From positions 1 through 64,000 of the forward strand of contig NZ_FOQA01000002.1 of NCBI RefSeq assembly GCF_900113635.1: DNA of 64,000 nucleotides, given 5' to 3'. Source of the DNA: Tindallia magadiensis. Its GTDB lineage: Bacteria > Bacillota > Clostridia > Peptostreptococcales > Tindalliaceae. The notes beneath the pieces were generated by a model. The model made no database searches and was not told the DNA's origin. It worked only from the letters and a program-made list of their open reading frames with translations. Below are positions 26,865 to 34,745 of the stretch, one piece after another. Both the position numbers and the translations under genes were made by a program. Position 1 is the first letter of the stretch; each line of letters starts with the position of its first letter.

Positions 26865-27968
26865 ATGGGAAGAAATATTTTGCAGGGTGGCATCCAGGAA
26901 ATTGAGAAGATTAAAGAAGAGGTAATGGAGTTAAATGAACGCACTCAACAAAAACAAACGTTGCAGGAAAAAGAAGTAAAGGCAGAAAAAAGCATTTCTC
27001 AAAAAGAAGATGCCATAGAAGATGAAATTAAAAAGGTAACGAAACAACGGAAGGCACAGTTGGAAGCAACTTTTGATGAACAGATTGATAGCCTTACAGA
27101 AAAATTGAAAAAAGTTGAATCTAAAAGAGAAAAAGCAAAAAAGAAGGCCATGCTTCAGCGGGCTGATGAAGAAACGGCTGACTTTAGGAGTGAGGCAGAA
27201 GAACTGCATTTAGCCGGAAAATCAGTGTTCAAGCAAGAACATATCCCCGGACTATATAATAATCGACTGTTTTTTGCTCTCTATTTTCCTCAGGGAATGG
27301 GTGATATAGGGATTATTTTCCTGACCTTGGCAATTACCTTTTTTGCCCTTCCTTTTGGGTTGTATTATATCCTTTTTGAAAGTGGAGGGATGCTATACCT
27401 AGCACTTTCCTATATATTAGTTATTTTAGTGTTTGGTGGTCTTTACTTAGTGATAGGAAAAACAAAATATAAGCATTTAGAAGCTCTGAACAGAGTGAGA
27501 AAAATGAGGCGAGAGATAGAAGAAAGCAAAAAAAGGCAGCGAAAGATCAAACGGGAAATCATGAAGGATAAAGATGAAAGCGTTTATGATCTGGAAGAAT
27601 TTGACAAAGAAATAGGAGAATACAAAGAGGCTATCGGAGAATTAATGGAGCAAAAAAATAAAGCCCTGGTCGAATTTGATCACACGACAGCTGAAGAGAT
27701 TAAACAGCAGATAAAGGGAGCAAATGAAGAAGCATTGAAGGCGCTAAAGGCTGAATATGACGAAGTATACCGCCAAGGCAAAGAAAATATGGAAAAGCTA
27801 AACAAACTTTCGGTTACTATTTCTACGGAGTACGAAGGCGTAATCGGAAAAGAATCCTTAAAGGTTTCGAAGCTGGAAGAAATGGAAGAGGCTATGAAGG
27901 CAGGTAATGCCAAAACCATTGGTGAAGCTATGGAGTTTCTAGCATCAGCAGATAGTGATTCTATTTAG
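26865..27968 (+). CDS. coiled-coil membrane protein of unknown function
   Basis: A 367-residue protein with long Lys/Glu-rich coiled coils at both ends (about residues 8-115 and 205-335) flanking two membrane helices (about 145-165 and 172-195). The ends would both be cytoplasmic. No family is recognisable. The composition suggests a structural or scaffold protein. It starts 64 bp after the GH18-like gene, which may mean shared transcription. Confidence 0.6.
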   Translation: MGRNILQGGIQEIEKIKEEVMELNERTQQKQTLQEKEVKAEKSISQKEDAIEDEIKKVTKQRKAQLEATFDEQIDSLTEKLKKVESKREKAKKKAMLQRADEETADFRSEAEELHLAGKSVFKQEHIPGLYNNRLFFALYFPQGMGDIGIIFLTLAITFFALPFGLYYILFESGGMLYLALSYILVILVFGGLYLVIGKTKYKHLEALNRVRKMRREIEESKKRQRKIKREIMKDKDESVYDLEEFDKEIGEYKEAIGELMEQKNKALVEFDHTTAEEIKQQIKGANEEALKALKAEYDEVYRQGKENMEKLNKLSVTISTEYEGVIGKESLKVSKLEEMEEAMKAGNAKTIGEAMEFLASADSDSI

Positions 27969-27977
27969 GAACGAGAA

Positions 27978-28039
27978 AGCTCCCTCGTTAGGTAGTATTA
28001 AAGCTTGATTATCTCAAGTGGATACCTAGGAAGGGAGCT
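27978..28039 (+). terminator. long hairpin after the coiled-coil gene
   Basis: AAGCTCCCT pairs with AGGGAGCTT, and an inner TAGGTA pairs with TACCTA, across a loop of about 25 bases. The 3' side has only an interrupted T run, so termination may be partial. Confidence 0.45.
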
Positions 28040-28137
28040 TATTTATGTTTTGTTAGAATCGTTGCAAAAAAATGTTTATGGTAAAATCATCCTAAGAGTT
28101 TAGGATACTAACTCATATTATGAGAAGGAGACGGTGG

Positions 28138-28530
28138 ATGATGGAAAAAGAAGAACTGCTGACAGTAGCAGCCAACGATATAGAAGCAGGTATGATTGAA
28201 TCCATGTTGGCATCAGAAAATATTCCTGTTCTCCGGAAGCAACGGGGTGCTGGACAATATATGAAAATATATATGGGTATGTCGACGGAAGGGGTAGAGC
28301 TTTACGTACCGGCAGAATCACTGGAACAAGCCAGGAAACTAATCCAAGTCCAGGAAACTGAAGGAACACCGGAAGAGGTGGCGGCGGATCAGGAACTGAT
28401 TCAGGCGGAGGCAGACCAAGAAAAAATACGGAGAAGACGAAGCTGGATCATTTTGTTGTTGGTTTTTCCTGGGATTTTGTGGATTGCCATCCACCAGATA
28501 AGAGCCTTATTGCAGATACTTTTTCAATAG
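28138..28530 (+). CDS. DUF2007-like protein with C-terminal membrane helix
   Basis: A 130-residue protein. Its first 75 residues match the small signal-transducing-like DUF2007 fold (LLTVAANDIEAGMIESMLASENIP, broken here as helix then strand, and VELYVPAESLEQARKLI). An acidic spacer and one membrane helix (about 105-125) follow. DUF2007 domains are thought to bind small ligands or protein partners; nothing here shows which. AAGGAG is placed 7 bases before the ATG. Confidence 0.65.
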   Translation: MMEKEELLTVAANDIEAGMIESMLASENIPVLRKQRGAGQYMKIYMGMSTEGVELYVPAESLEQARKLIQVQETEGTPEEVAADQELIQAEADQEKIRRRRSWIILLLVFPGILWIAIHQIRALLQILFQ

Positions 28531-28697
28531 AGCAAAAATACCTGAGGTTATTAAGGGTTTAATCCCCCTGACACGCTTTTTCCTCTAGGCAGTTGAAGGG
28601 TTTCTGTCAGAAAAAGGTAGGCACTTTCCTGATCCAGTTTCGGTTCATCATGGTCAATGGTCATCGGTTTTCTATCGAAAGAAAAAACTAACGAAAA

Positions 28698-29519
28698 CTA
28701 ACGAAAAGCAAAACTGTCGGTAATAAGGTGAGTTTCGTCATACAAAGCAAAGTATTCCTCTGTGACAGCTTGATTCTCATGAGGAAACTGAACATCGGAA
28801 GGGCCGATCTTTTTAAACAAAAATCCATGCTGTTCGGCGATGATTTCGGAAGGAGTAATGCCTTCCTTGATTTGTTCGCGAATTTCCGGAGTATCTTCTG
28901 CCCGGTAGACAGAAAACAACCATCCTCCCCAGTGGAAACCTTCCACATCCCTCACACTTTGGCTATAGAAGGAGACGGAATCCTCTGTTTCTTCGATAAG
29001 GTATCTTCCTTCCCAATGGGATGGAATGGTGAGGCGAAATCCCATGGTCTCATGAATATATTCTTTGTCACTGATGTCGGCAAATGTTTTTTCCACTGAT
29101 GATTCACGAATGACAACTGTGCGACTGGTTTCGTCCCAATCGACGGCAGCGCCAAGACTTTCGGCAATAAACCTGGTCGGGACCATTGTTCTTCCTTCAA
29201 CGATCATAGCTGCCACATCCAGTTCCACTACTTGACCGTTGACGGTAGGGCGCTTACTTCCGATAGGGAGAACTACCTGAATACTTTCTGTTTGGGCCGT
29301 AACGGTTTGGCTTTTCTCATCCCATTGAGGGCTTACGCCCAAAGATTCAAAAATACCGCGTAACGGAACGAGGATTCTGCCTTCTACGTTGATAGGATCG
29401 ACATCGAAGTTAACTGGTGCACCATTAACAAGGACGGATACCGGTGGTTGACTATAAACGGAAAAGCCATGCAAGAATACCATTAAAACTACTAGTAAGC
29501 ATACAGGTTTTTGATTCAT
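28698..29519 (-). CDS. secreted stalk-domain protein
   Basis: A 273-residue protein with a signal peptide (about residues 1-23), a double copper-amine-oxidase-N-like stalk domain (VEGRILVPLRGIFESLGVSP and VEGRTMVPTRFIAESLGAAV, about residues 45-135) and a C-terminal domain (about 140-273) that begins YIHETMGFRLTIPSHWEGRY, a type found in secreted Clostridia proteins of unknown role. The start at 29519 follows GGGAGTG; the longer frame from 29579 has no ribosome site. It is probably envelope-associated. Confidence 0.75.
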   Translation of the reverse strand: MNQKPVCLLVVLMVFLHGFSVYSQPPVSVLVNGAPVNFDVDPINVEGRILVPLRGIFESLGVSPQWDEKSQTVTAQTESIQVVLPIGSKRPTVNGQVVELDVAAMIVEGRTMVPTRFIAESLGAAVDWDETSRTVVIRESSVEKTFADISDKEYIHETMGFRLTIPSHWEGRYLIEETEDSVSFYSQSVRDVEGFHWGGWLFSVYRAEDTPEIREQIKEGITPSEIIAEQHGFLFKKIGPSDVQFPHENQAVTEEYFALYDETHLITDSFAFR

Positions 29520-29830
29520 CTCTTCACTCCCTTTCCATTCCTTCTTGTTAAAAGAATTTTGTGAATATATTTTTGACACTACCTACGCTTGTTTCTTTGA
29601 CAGAAAGAAGCTTTGATCTGTCATGATAAGTAATGCCTGATAAGTTTATTATAGCATAGTTTTTATAGAGATGATTGAATTGTTAGACTATTTGGTTATT
29701 TAGGCATATCGTCAGGCAGTTTTTGGCAAGAGGTTGGATTGGGAAGGGGTATATGGCTTCGAGATAGGAGAGGTATGAAGTCTTGAAGATGATCAATAGA
29801 TAAACTCTATAGGCATATAATTAATTGATA

Positions 29831-29860
29831 TTAGACGGCGCTTTCGCATTCGTCTATAAT
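29831..29860 (+). promoter_or_regulatory. candidate promoter of the ABC transporter operon
   Basis: TTAGAC (29831-29836), 18 bp, TATAAT (29855-29860). AGACG and CGTCT form an inverted repeat that overlaps both edges of the spacer. I find no S-box, T-box or other riboswitch in 29520-29904, and nothing else supportable in this gap. Confidence 0.5.
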
Positions 29861-29904
29861 AGGCGATATTAAAAATAATGCTTTTGATGGGTTGGGAATG
29901 GAAA

Positions 29905-30900
29905 ATGATTCAGATACACAATTTATACAAATCCTATCACCATAGTGAAATACTGAAAAAAATCAACCTTTCTATCGAAAAGGGGGAAATATATGGTCTT
30001 ATTGGACAAAGTGGTGCAGGGAAATCTACGCTATTAAGATGTGTCAATGGGTTGGAGAAATTTGATACAGGAGATCTGATTGTTGAGGGTGTCAATTTAG
30101 CTTCCATAACGGAAAAAGAACTGAGAAATTTCAGAAAAAAGATAGGTATGATTTTTCAGGATTTTGCGCTTCTTAATCGTAGAAATGTTATTGAAAATGT
30201 GTCGTTGCCTATGGAATGTTGGAAGTATGATAAAAAAGAAATTGAAACCCGATCTGAAGCGTTGTTGGATTTAGTGGGACTGTTAAATAAAAAAAATTGC
30301 ATGCCCAGCGAATTGTCTGGAGGGCAAAAGCAAAGAGTGGCGATAGCAAGAGCGTTATCCCTAAACCCCAGTGTACTTCTGTGCGATGAAGCGACATCTG
30401 CCCTTGACCCCAATACGACGGATTCAATCTTGAGGCTGTTAGCTGATATTAATAAGGAGTTGGGAATTACCATTATGGTAGTAACTCATGAGATGTCAGT
30501 GGTGAAAAACATCTGTGATAGGGTGGCTATTATTGCGAAAGGAAGTATTGTGGCTGAGGATACGGTAGAAAACATATTTCTGAAAGAATCTTTAGCGCTG
30601 CAGGATTTGGTAGGACAAGAGTCGATCAGCGTTCCGGAAAATCAAACGGTGATAAAACTGGCAGTGCGCAGCTGTGATATTGATAAAAATTTCCTATGGA
30701 AACTGGCTTCTGAAAATCAAGTGAAATTTTCCATTGTATCGGCCAACATTGAGCAATCGAAAAATAATCGGTTCGGGCACCTTTATATCAGCGTTGATAA
30801 CCGTGAGCTAGACATCGCGCGGTCTTATTGTGAAGCCAATGAGATTCAATACACTTTGGTGCATAGCTGTGGCAAAGGAGCTGAAGTTGGTGTTTCTTAA
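29905..30900 (+). CDS. MetN-like ABC transporter ATP-binding protein
   Basis: A 331-residue ATPase with Walker A GQSGAGKST (about residues 38-46), the signature LSGGQKQR (about 139-146), Walker B VLLCDEATSALD and an H-loop TH. A C-terminal NIL domain (about 245-320) marks the methionine-importer MetN subfamily. It pairs with the permease and lipoprotein genes that follow. Because there is no S-box or methionine gene around and a DUF169 gene follows, the substrate may be something other than methionine. The start is uncertain, as several ATGs lie between 29878 and 29905. Confidence 0.85.
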   Translation: MIQIHNLYKSYHHSEILKKINLSIEKGEIYGLIGQSGAGKSTLLRCVNGLEKFDTGDLIVEGVNLASITEKELRNFRKKIGMIFQDFALLNRRNVIENVSLPMECWKYDKKEIETRSEALLDLVGLLNKKNCMPSELSGGQKQRVAIARALSLNPSVLLCDEATSALDPNTTDSILRLLADINKELGITIMVVTHEMSVVKNICDRVAIIAKGSIVAEDTVENIFLKESLALQDLVGQESISVPENQTVIKLAVRSCDIDKNFLWKLASENQVKFSIVSANIEQSKNNRFGHLYISVDNRELDIARSYCEANEIQYTLVHSCGKGAEVGVS

Positions 30901-31567
30901 CTTTGCAGACACAAGATTGATAGAGTATTTACCAAAAGTCATCTGGCCAGCTCTGTTAGCTACGCTAAGGATGCTTTTTTTCTCTATGATATTAGGACTT
31001 ATAATAGGTAGCTTTGTTGCTGTTCTTTTGGTTTTGACATCTCCTTATGGGCTTAAGCCAAACAGGAAAGTTTACAGAGTATTAGATTTTACGATCAATA
31101 TGATTCGATCTTTTCCCGTCATTATATTAATTGTTGCCATTTCTCCTTTAACAAGAGTTATTGTAGGAACTTCTGTTGGTGAAAAAGCGGCTATTGTTCC
31201 ACTTACTATTGCTGCTTTTCCTGTGATTGCCAGGTATATTGAAATGAGTATGCTGGAAGTAGACAGGAACGTGGTGATAGCCGCAAAGTCTTTTGGTGCT
31301 TCTGATTCACAGATCATTTTTAAGGTATTACTCTCGGAAGCCTTACCTTCTATTGTCGCCGGATTGACCACTACCACCATCCTGTTTCTGGCCAGTACGA
31401 CCTTGGCTGGAGCGGTAGGAGCCGGAGGTTTGGGGGCTGTTGCGTTGACTTATGGATATCAACGATTTGATGATGTGATGATGTATGCTATTGTAATTAT
31501 TTTATTTGTGATGGTATTGATCATCCAAGGAATTGGAGAATTAATATATAGAAAAATTAAAAAGTAA
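30887..31567 (+). CDS. MetI-like ABC transporter permease
   Basis: A permease of about 226 residues with five membrane helices and the EAA loop (AAKSFGASDSQIIFKVLLSEALPS, split around the conserved G at about residue 140). It overlaps the end of the ATPase gene by 14 bp. The likely start is TTG at 30887 (or GTG at 30890), 6 bases after AAAGGAG; the ORF from 30830 has no ribosome site. It is the membrane half of the importer. Confidence 0.85.
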   Translation: MVFLNFADTRLIEYLPKVIWPALLATLRMLFFSMILGLIIGSFVAVLLVLTSPYGLKPNRKVYRVLDFTINMIRSFPVIILIVAISPLTRVIVGTSVGEKAAIVPLTIAAFPVIARYIEMSMLEVDRNVVIAAKSFGASDSQIIFKVLLSEALPSIVAGLTTTTILFLASTTLAGAVGAGGLGAVALTYGYQRFDDVMMYAIVIILFVMVLIIQGIGELIYRKIKK

Positions 31568-31580
31568 AGGAGTTACAAGG

Positions 31581-32423
31581 ATGAAAAAAGTAGGAATAAT
31601 GCTTGTTGTTTTGTTATTAATGACTTTGATGGCAGGTTGTTCAGGATCTTCAAATGAAGAAGTTTCCGTTGAAGATGCTGCTACTGAAGAGTCAGCAGTA
31701 GAGAAGGAACCTTTGAATCTTGTGATTGCATGTGCAGAAACAACTCAAGCTCTTGTGGATGCAGTAGTACCGGTGATGGAAGAAAAAGGATATCAGATGA
31801 CGTATCAGATGTTTGATAACAATGTGAACACAATGGTTGCCACAAATGATGAAAGCGTAGATGGATTGTTTCTTGTGCATAAACCTTTTATGGAAAACTT
31901 CAATAAAGCTAATGATGCGGACCTAGTAATGTTGGAACCTCATGTGTTTGCTGTGGGTATGGGAGTTTTCTCGGAACGGTATGAAAGCATAGAAGAGCTG
32001 CCGGAGGGCGCATCTATTGCGATTATGAACGATGCAATGAATATGGACAGAGGCTTGAGGATTTTTAGTGATGCTGGTTATCTAAAACTGGCTGAAGATG
32101 TTGAAAGAGTAACGCTGCTTGATATCGAAGAAAATCCGAAGGGCTTGAACTTTATAGAAATGGATCAAACTCAAACGGTTCGCTCGCTGCAAGATATGGA
32201 TGCCGTGGTTGCTTTTTTTAGTCATATGAAGAATGCGGGAAAAGACTTTGATAACTATATGATTAGAGACCAAAGTCCGGAGAACTACCCTCAGGGAGTT
32301 ATTGTTAAAGAGAAAAATGCGGATGCCCAATGGGCTAAAGACTTGGTAGATGCTTTTAGAAGTGAGGAAATAAGAGCTTTTGCCGATGATTATTACGGTG
32401 GATTATACGAGTATATTGATTAA
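31581..32423 (+). CDS. MetQ/NlpA-like substrate-binding lipoprotein
   Basis: A 280-residue lipoprotein (lipobox MAGC, Cys20) of the NLPA family. Family segments include the first strand LNLVIACAETTQALVD (about 45-60), the ligand-pocket region DGLFLVHKPFMENFN (about 95-109) and IAIMNDAMNMDRGLRIF (about 145). Many family members read PND and N at these pocket positions for methionine; this one reads MNDAMNMDR, which fits some variation in the ligand. It is probably the binding protein for the importer encoded just upstream. Confidence 0.85.
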   Translation: MKKVGIMLVVLLLMTLMAGCSGSSNEEVSVEDAATEESAVEKEPLNLVIACAETTQALVDAVVPVMEEKGYQMTYQMFDNNVNTMVATNDESVDGLFLVHKPFMENFNKANDADLVMLEPHVFAVGMGVFSERYESIEELPEGASIAIMNDAMNMDRGLRIFSDAGYLKLAEDVERVTLLDIEENPKGLNFIEMDQTQTVRSLQDMDAVVAFFSHMKNAGKDFDNYMIRDQSPENYPQGVIVKEKNADAQWAKDLVDAFRSEEIRAFADDYYGGLYEYID

Positions 32424-32439
32424 TAAAAGGAAGATACCT

Positions 32440-33267
32440 GTGAAAAAGAAACTTTGTGTTTTATTTGAGTCATTGTTGTCTCTCGACAGAAAACCTATAG
32501 GTGTAAAATTTTTGCTCACAGAAGATGATTATGAAGCATCGACTTCTTTTGAATACAAAAGCGGGATGCCTTATTGTACAGCTATCAAAAATGCATCGAA
32601 GGGTTCTCATTATAAAATGAATATGGAAAATTCGAGTTGTGTTGCCGCTTCAAGAGCGTTAGGATTTACGGAAATTAGCGAGGAATCCCTTTCGGGGAGC
32701 AGGCATGAAAAGCTAGGTGTTTATAAAAACTTATGTATCAGCCGGTCGGTGGCGAAAGACATGGTGTACTGTCAACATCGTTGTACCGGGGTTGAAATTA
32801 AGCCTCTTGATGCTTTTCAGAAAGACGAGCCGGATGTAGTGGTTATGGTAACATCTCCCTATAATGCCATGCGGATTGTTCAGGGTTATGCCTATCATTT
32901 TGGACAGCTGAAAAACATTAAAATGGCAGGAATGTGCGCGATATGTCAAGAATGCACCAGCTATCCCTATGAAACAAACTCTTTGAATATATCCATGCTA
33001 TGTTCTGGTACCCGATGTGTGGGGCAATGGTCTGAAAATGAACTAGGTATCGGATTTCCTTACCATTATTTTGAATCGATAGTTGAAGGGTTGATTCAAA
33101 CCACAAACCCAATGGAAGATAATAAAAGCAAAAAAAAGATAGCCCAAAGGCTGTCGGATCATGGGCTGGCAAGTTCTTTAGAAATAAAGCCGAATGATAA
33201 TTACTATAGAGGAGCCTATGGAACTCCTAAACAAAAGGAAAAAGAAAAACAACAGGATATTGAATAG
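32440..33267 (+). CDS. DUF169 family protein
   Basis: A 275-residue cytosolic protein with the DUF169 pattern: RKPIGVKFLLTEDDY (about residues 14-28), MPYCTAIKNA, and a run of conserved cysteines (Cys near 43, 66, 99, 111, 116, 167, 170, 173, 187 and 192). Cysteine-rich DUF169 proteins probably bind a metal or Fe-S cluster, but no function is established. The GTG start follows AAAGGAAG. It ends the ABC transporter operon, which suggests that it handles the imported compound or its metal. The AGAAACACTT terminator follows. Confidence 0.7.
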   Translation: MKKKLCVLFESLLSLDRKPIGVKFLLTEDDYEASTSFEYKSGMPYCTAIKNASKGSHYKMNMENSSCVAASRALGFTEISEESLSGSRHEKLGVYKNLCISRSVAKDMVYCQHRCTGVEIKPLDAFQKDEPDVVVMVTSPYNAMRIVQGYAYHFGQLKNIKMAGMCAICQECTSYPYETNSLNISMLCSGTRCVGQWSENELGIGFPYHYFESIVEGLIQTTNPMEDNKSKKKIAQRLSDHGLASSLEIKPNDNYYRGAYGTPKQKEKEKQQDIE

Positions 33268-33273
33268 CAAAAA

Positions 33274-33313
33274 CTGTCCTCTTTTCAAGACACTGTCCTT
33301 TTTCCAGGACGGT
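33274..33313. promoter_or_regulatory. two activator-binding-like inverted repeats (UAS1, UAS2)
   Basis: UAS1 (GTCCT at 33276, N6, AAGAC) and UAS2 (ACTGTCCT at 33292, N6, AGGACGGT) lie head to tail 19 bp apart, about 200 bp before the sigma-54 promoter. A third copy is at 33373-33392. The consensus ACTGTCCT-N6-AGGACAGT is a symmetrical dimer site. Confidence 0.7.
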
Positions 33314-33330
33314 GCGAAAAATTCCCTCCG

Positions 33331-33374
33331 AGAAACACTTTATCAGCAAAGGTAAGGTGTTTCTTTTTCTTTTT
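33331..33374 (+). terminator. terminator of the ABC/DUF169 operon
   Basis: AGAAACACTTT pairs with AAGGTGTTTCT around a 13-base loop, followed by T-rich sequence. Confidence 0.7.
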
Positions 33375-33392
33375 GTCCTAAAAACAGGACAG
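33373..33392. promoter_or_regulatory. third inverted repeat (UAS3) near the sigma-54 promoter
   Basis: GTCCT (33375-33379), AAAAAC, AGGAC (33386-33390), extended by A, G and T on the right. Its centre is about 94 bp before the GG of the sigma-54 promoter, a typical distance for an enhancer-binding protein site. The spacing of six bases is the same as in UAS1 and UAS2. Confidence 0.75.
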
Positions 33393-33473
33393 TACAAAGA
33401 GAAAAAAGGTGCGTGAAATTGCTATATATTCTGACAAATTGGGTGAATGGGAAAATATAGCCACTGAGACAGG

Positions 33474-33490
33474 TTGGCACATAATTTGCA
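33474..33490 (+). promoter_or_regulatory. sigma-54 promoter of the hydrogenase operon
   Basis: TTGGCACATAATTTGCA: the GG at 33476-33477 and the GC at 33488-33489 are separated by exactly 10 bp, as required for -24/-12 recognition by sigma-54, and the flanks match TGGCAC-N5-TTGCA. The first start codon is 52 bp downstream, at 33542. Confidence 0.9.
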
Positions 33491-33541
33491 TTTAATAAAA
33501 GAAAACCATTTGCGGGTAAAAAAATGAAGGAGTGAAAACCT

Positions 33542-34732
33542 ATGGAAAACGCTTTATGGCTAAATGAAAGAGAGTTAACTAGTGTTGAGAAGATAAGTCG
33601 TGATGCAAGCAATGATGGAATTATGTCAGATTATAATTTTCCTGGTTGTGAAATTATATCGGAAATCATGGAAGCTGGGTTGAAGAGCCGAGACGGTAGA
33701 GGGGAATCCATTGGTCATTATATGCAAACCCTAGCCGTATACGAAGGAGCAAAAAGCATTACCACAAGCATTGTTCATTCAAAATTGGATGAAATGCTGG
33801 CGCTACAGAATCCATATTCCTTAATACTGGGCATGTATTTATCTGCAAAAGCAACCTTGGCAGAGGAGATAACTCTGTTTGTTAGTAAAGAGAACCAGTT
33901 TATTGCGCAGATGTTGAATATGCGGATACGACAACTGGAAAAAATGGGATATTTTACGAGCTATCCGGTTCGTTTTTCCGTAAATGTATTAGCTCATGAT
34001 CAGATTCATTATACTCAGGATATTTCCTTACTAACAAACTATCGGGAAAATCTGAGCCAGGCTCGTTCACCTTATAGGGATATGGAAGATGTTTGGGAGA
34101 AGAAAAAACATTTTATCAGCAATGTGGAAACTTTTTTGAATATTTCTCTCGTGATTCGTAACGGCAGCCAGTGGTATCGATCCAGCGGCAAAGAAGGTAA
34201 TGATGGGTCAAAAATATTTTATGTGGAGCACAAAGGGGAAGGATTTTTGATGGAGGTCGATATGGGATCGACTTTAAGGGAAATGATGGAGAAAGTTTCA
34301 AAAAAAATGGATTTGCCTCACCGATATGTTCTTCAGATAGGAGGAGATTTAGGCGGATTTATTTCACATAAAGAACTGGATCTTGTGATCGACGATGCCT
34401 CTTTTCAACAAGCCGGCTTGTTACTAGGCTCTGGTGTGGTAGAAGTGATTTCTGAGGAAGCGGAGGCGAAAAAAACACTTAAGAATGCCCTGCGGAACAA
34501 TCATAAAAATTCCTGCGGACGATGTTCCGTTTGTCGTGAAGGCATTAAACGCTTAGGTGACTTATTAGAAACAGAAAATCAACATGAAAACCCTCAAAAT
34601 AGAGAAAAAATATCGTATCTAGGAAATTCCATCCGGCATTCAGCACTGTGCGGTTATGGGAAAACAGCTATCAACCTGATCGTAACAGCGGCAGGCAATC
34701 ATTCCGTTGATTACTCTGTTGGAAAAGAATAG
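33542..34732 (+). CDS. degenerate NuoF/HydB-like iron-sulfur protein
   Basis: A 396-residue protein. Its C-terminal part keeps the [4Fe-4S] pattern of NuoF-type subunits (SCGRCSVCREG near residue 324 and ALCGYGK near 368) and the SLBB-like region before it (about 225-290). The N-terminal part has GLKSRDGRGESIG where NuoF has the NADH/FMN-binding GRGGAGFPTG, so the flavin/NADH site looks lost. It is immediately followed by the [FeFe] hydrogenase gene (13-bp gap). In related HydABC and Hnd enzymes the NuoF-like subunit feeds NAD(P)H electrons. Here it may be a ferredoxin-only link or a structural partner. The start follows GGAG. It is the first gene behind the sigma-54 promoter. Confidence 0.7.
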   Translation: MENALWLNERELTSVEKISRDASNDGIMSDYNFPGCEIISEIMEAGLKSRDGRGESIGHYMQTLAVYEGAKSITTSIVHSKLDEMLALQNPYSLILGMYLSAKATLAEEITLFVSKENQFIAQMLNMRIRQLEKMGYFTSYPVRFSVNVLAHDQIHYTQDISLLTNYRENLSQARSPYRDMEDVWEKKKHFISNVETFLNISLVIRNGSQWYRSSGKEGNDGSKIFYVEHKGEGFLMEVDMGSTLREMMEKVSKKMDLPHRYVLQIGGDLGGFISHKELDLVIDDASFQQAGLLLGSGVVEVISEEAEAKKTLKNALRNNHKNSCGRCSVCREGIKRLGDLLETENQHENPQNREKISYLGNSIRHSALCGYGKTAINLIVTAAGNHSVDYSVGKE

Positions 34733-34745
34733 GGGGAACGTGGGC

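Noticed and set aside
29520..29904. S-box or T-box leader before the MetN-like gene
   Set aside because: No conserved core or terminator was found, only a plain promoter-like sequence.
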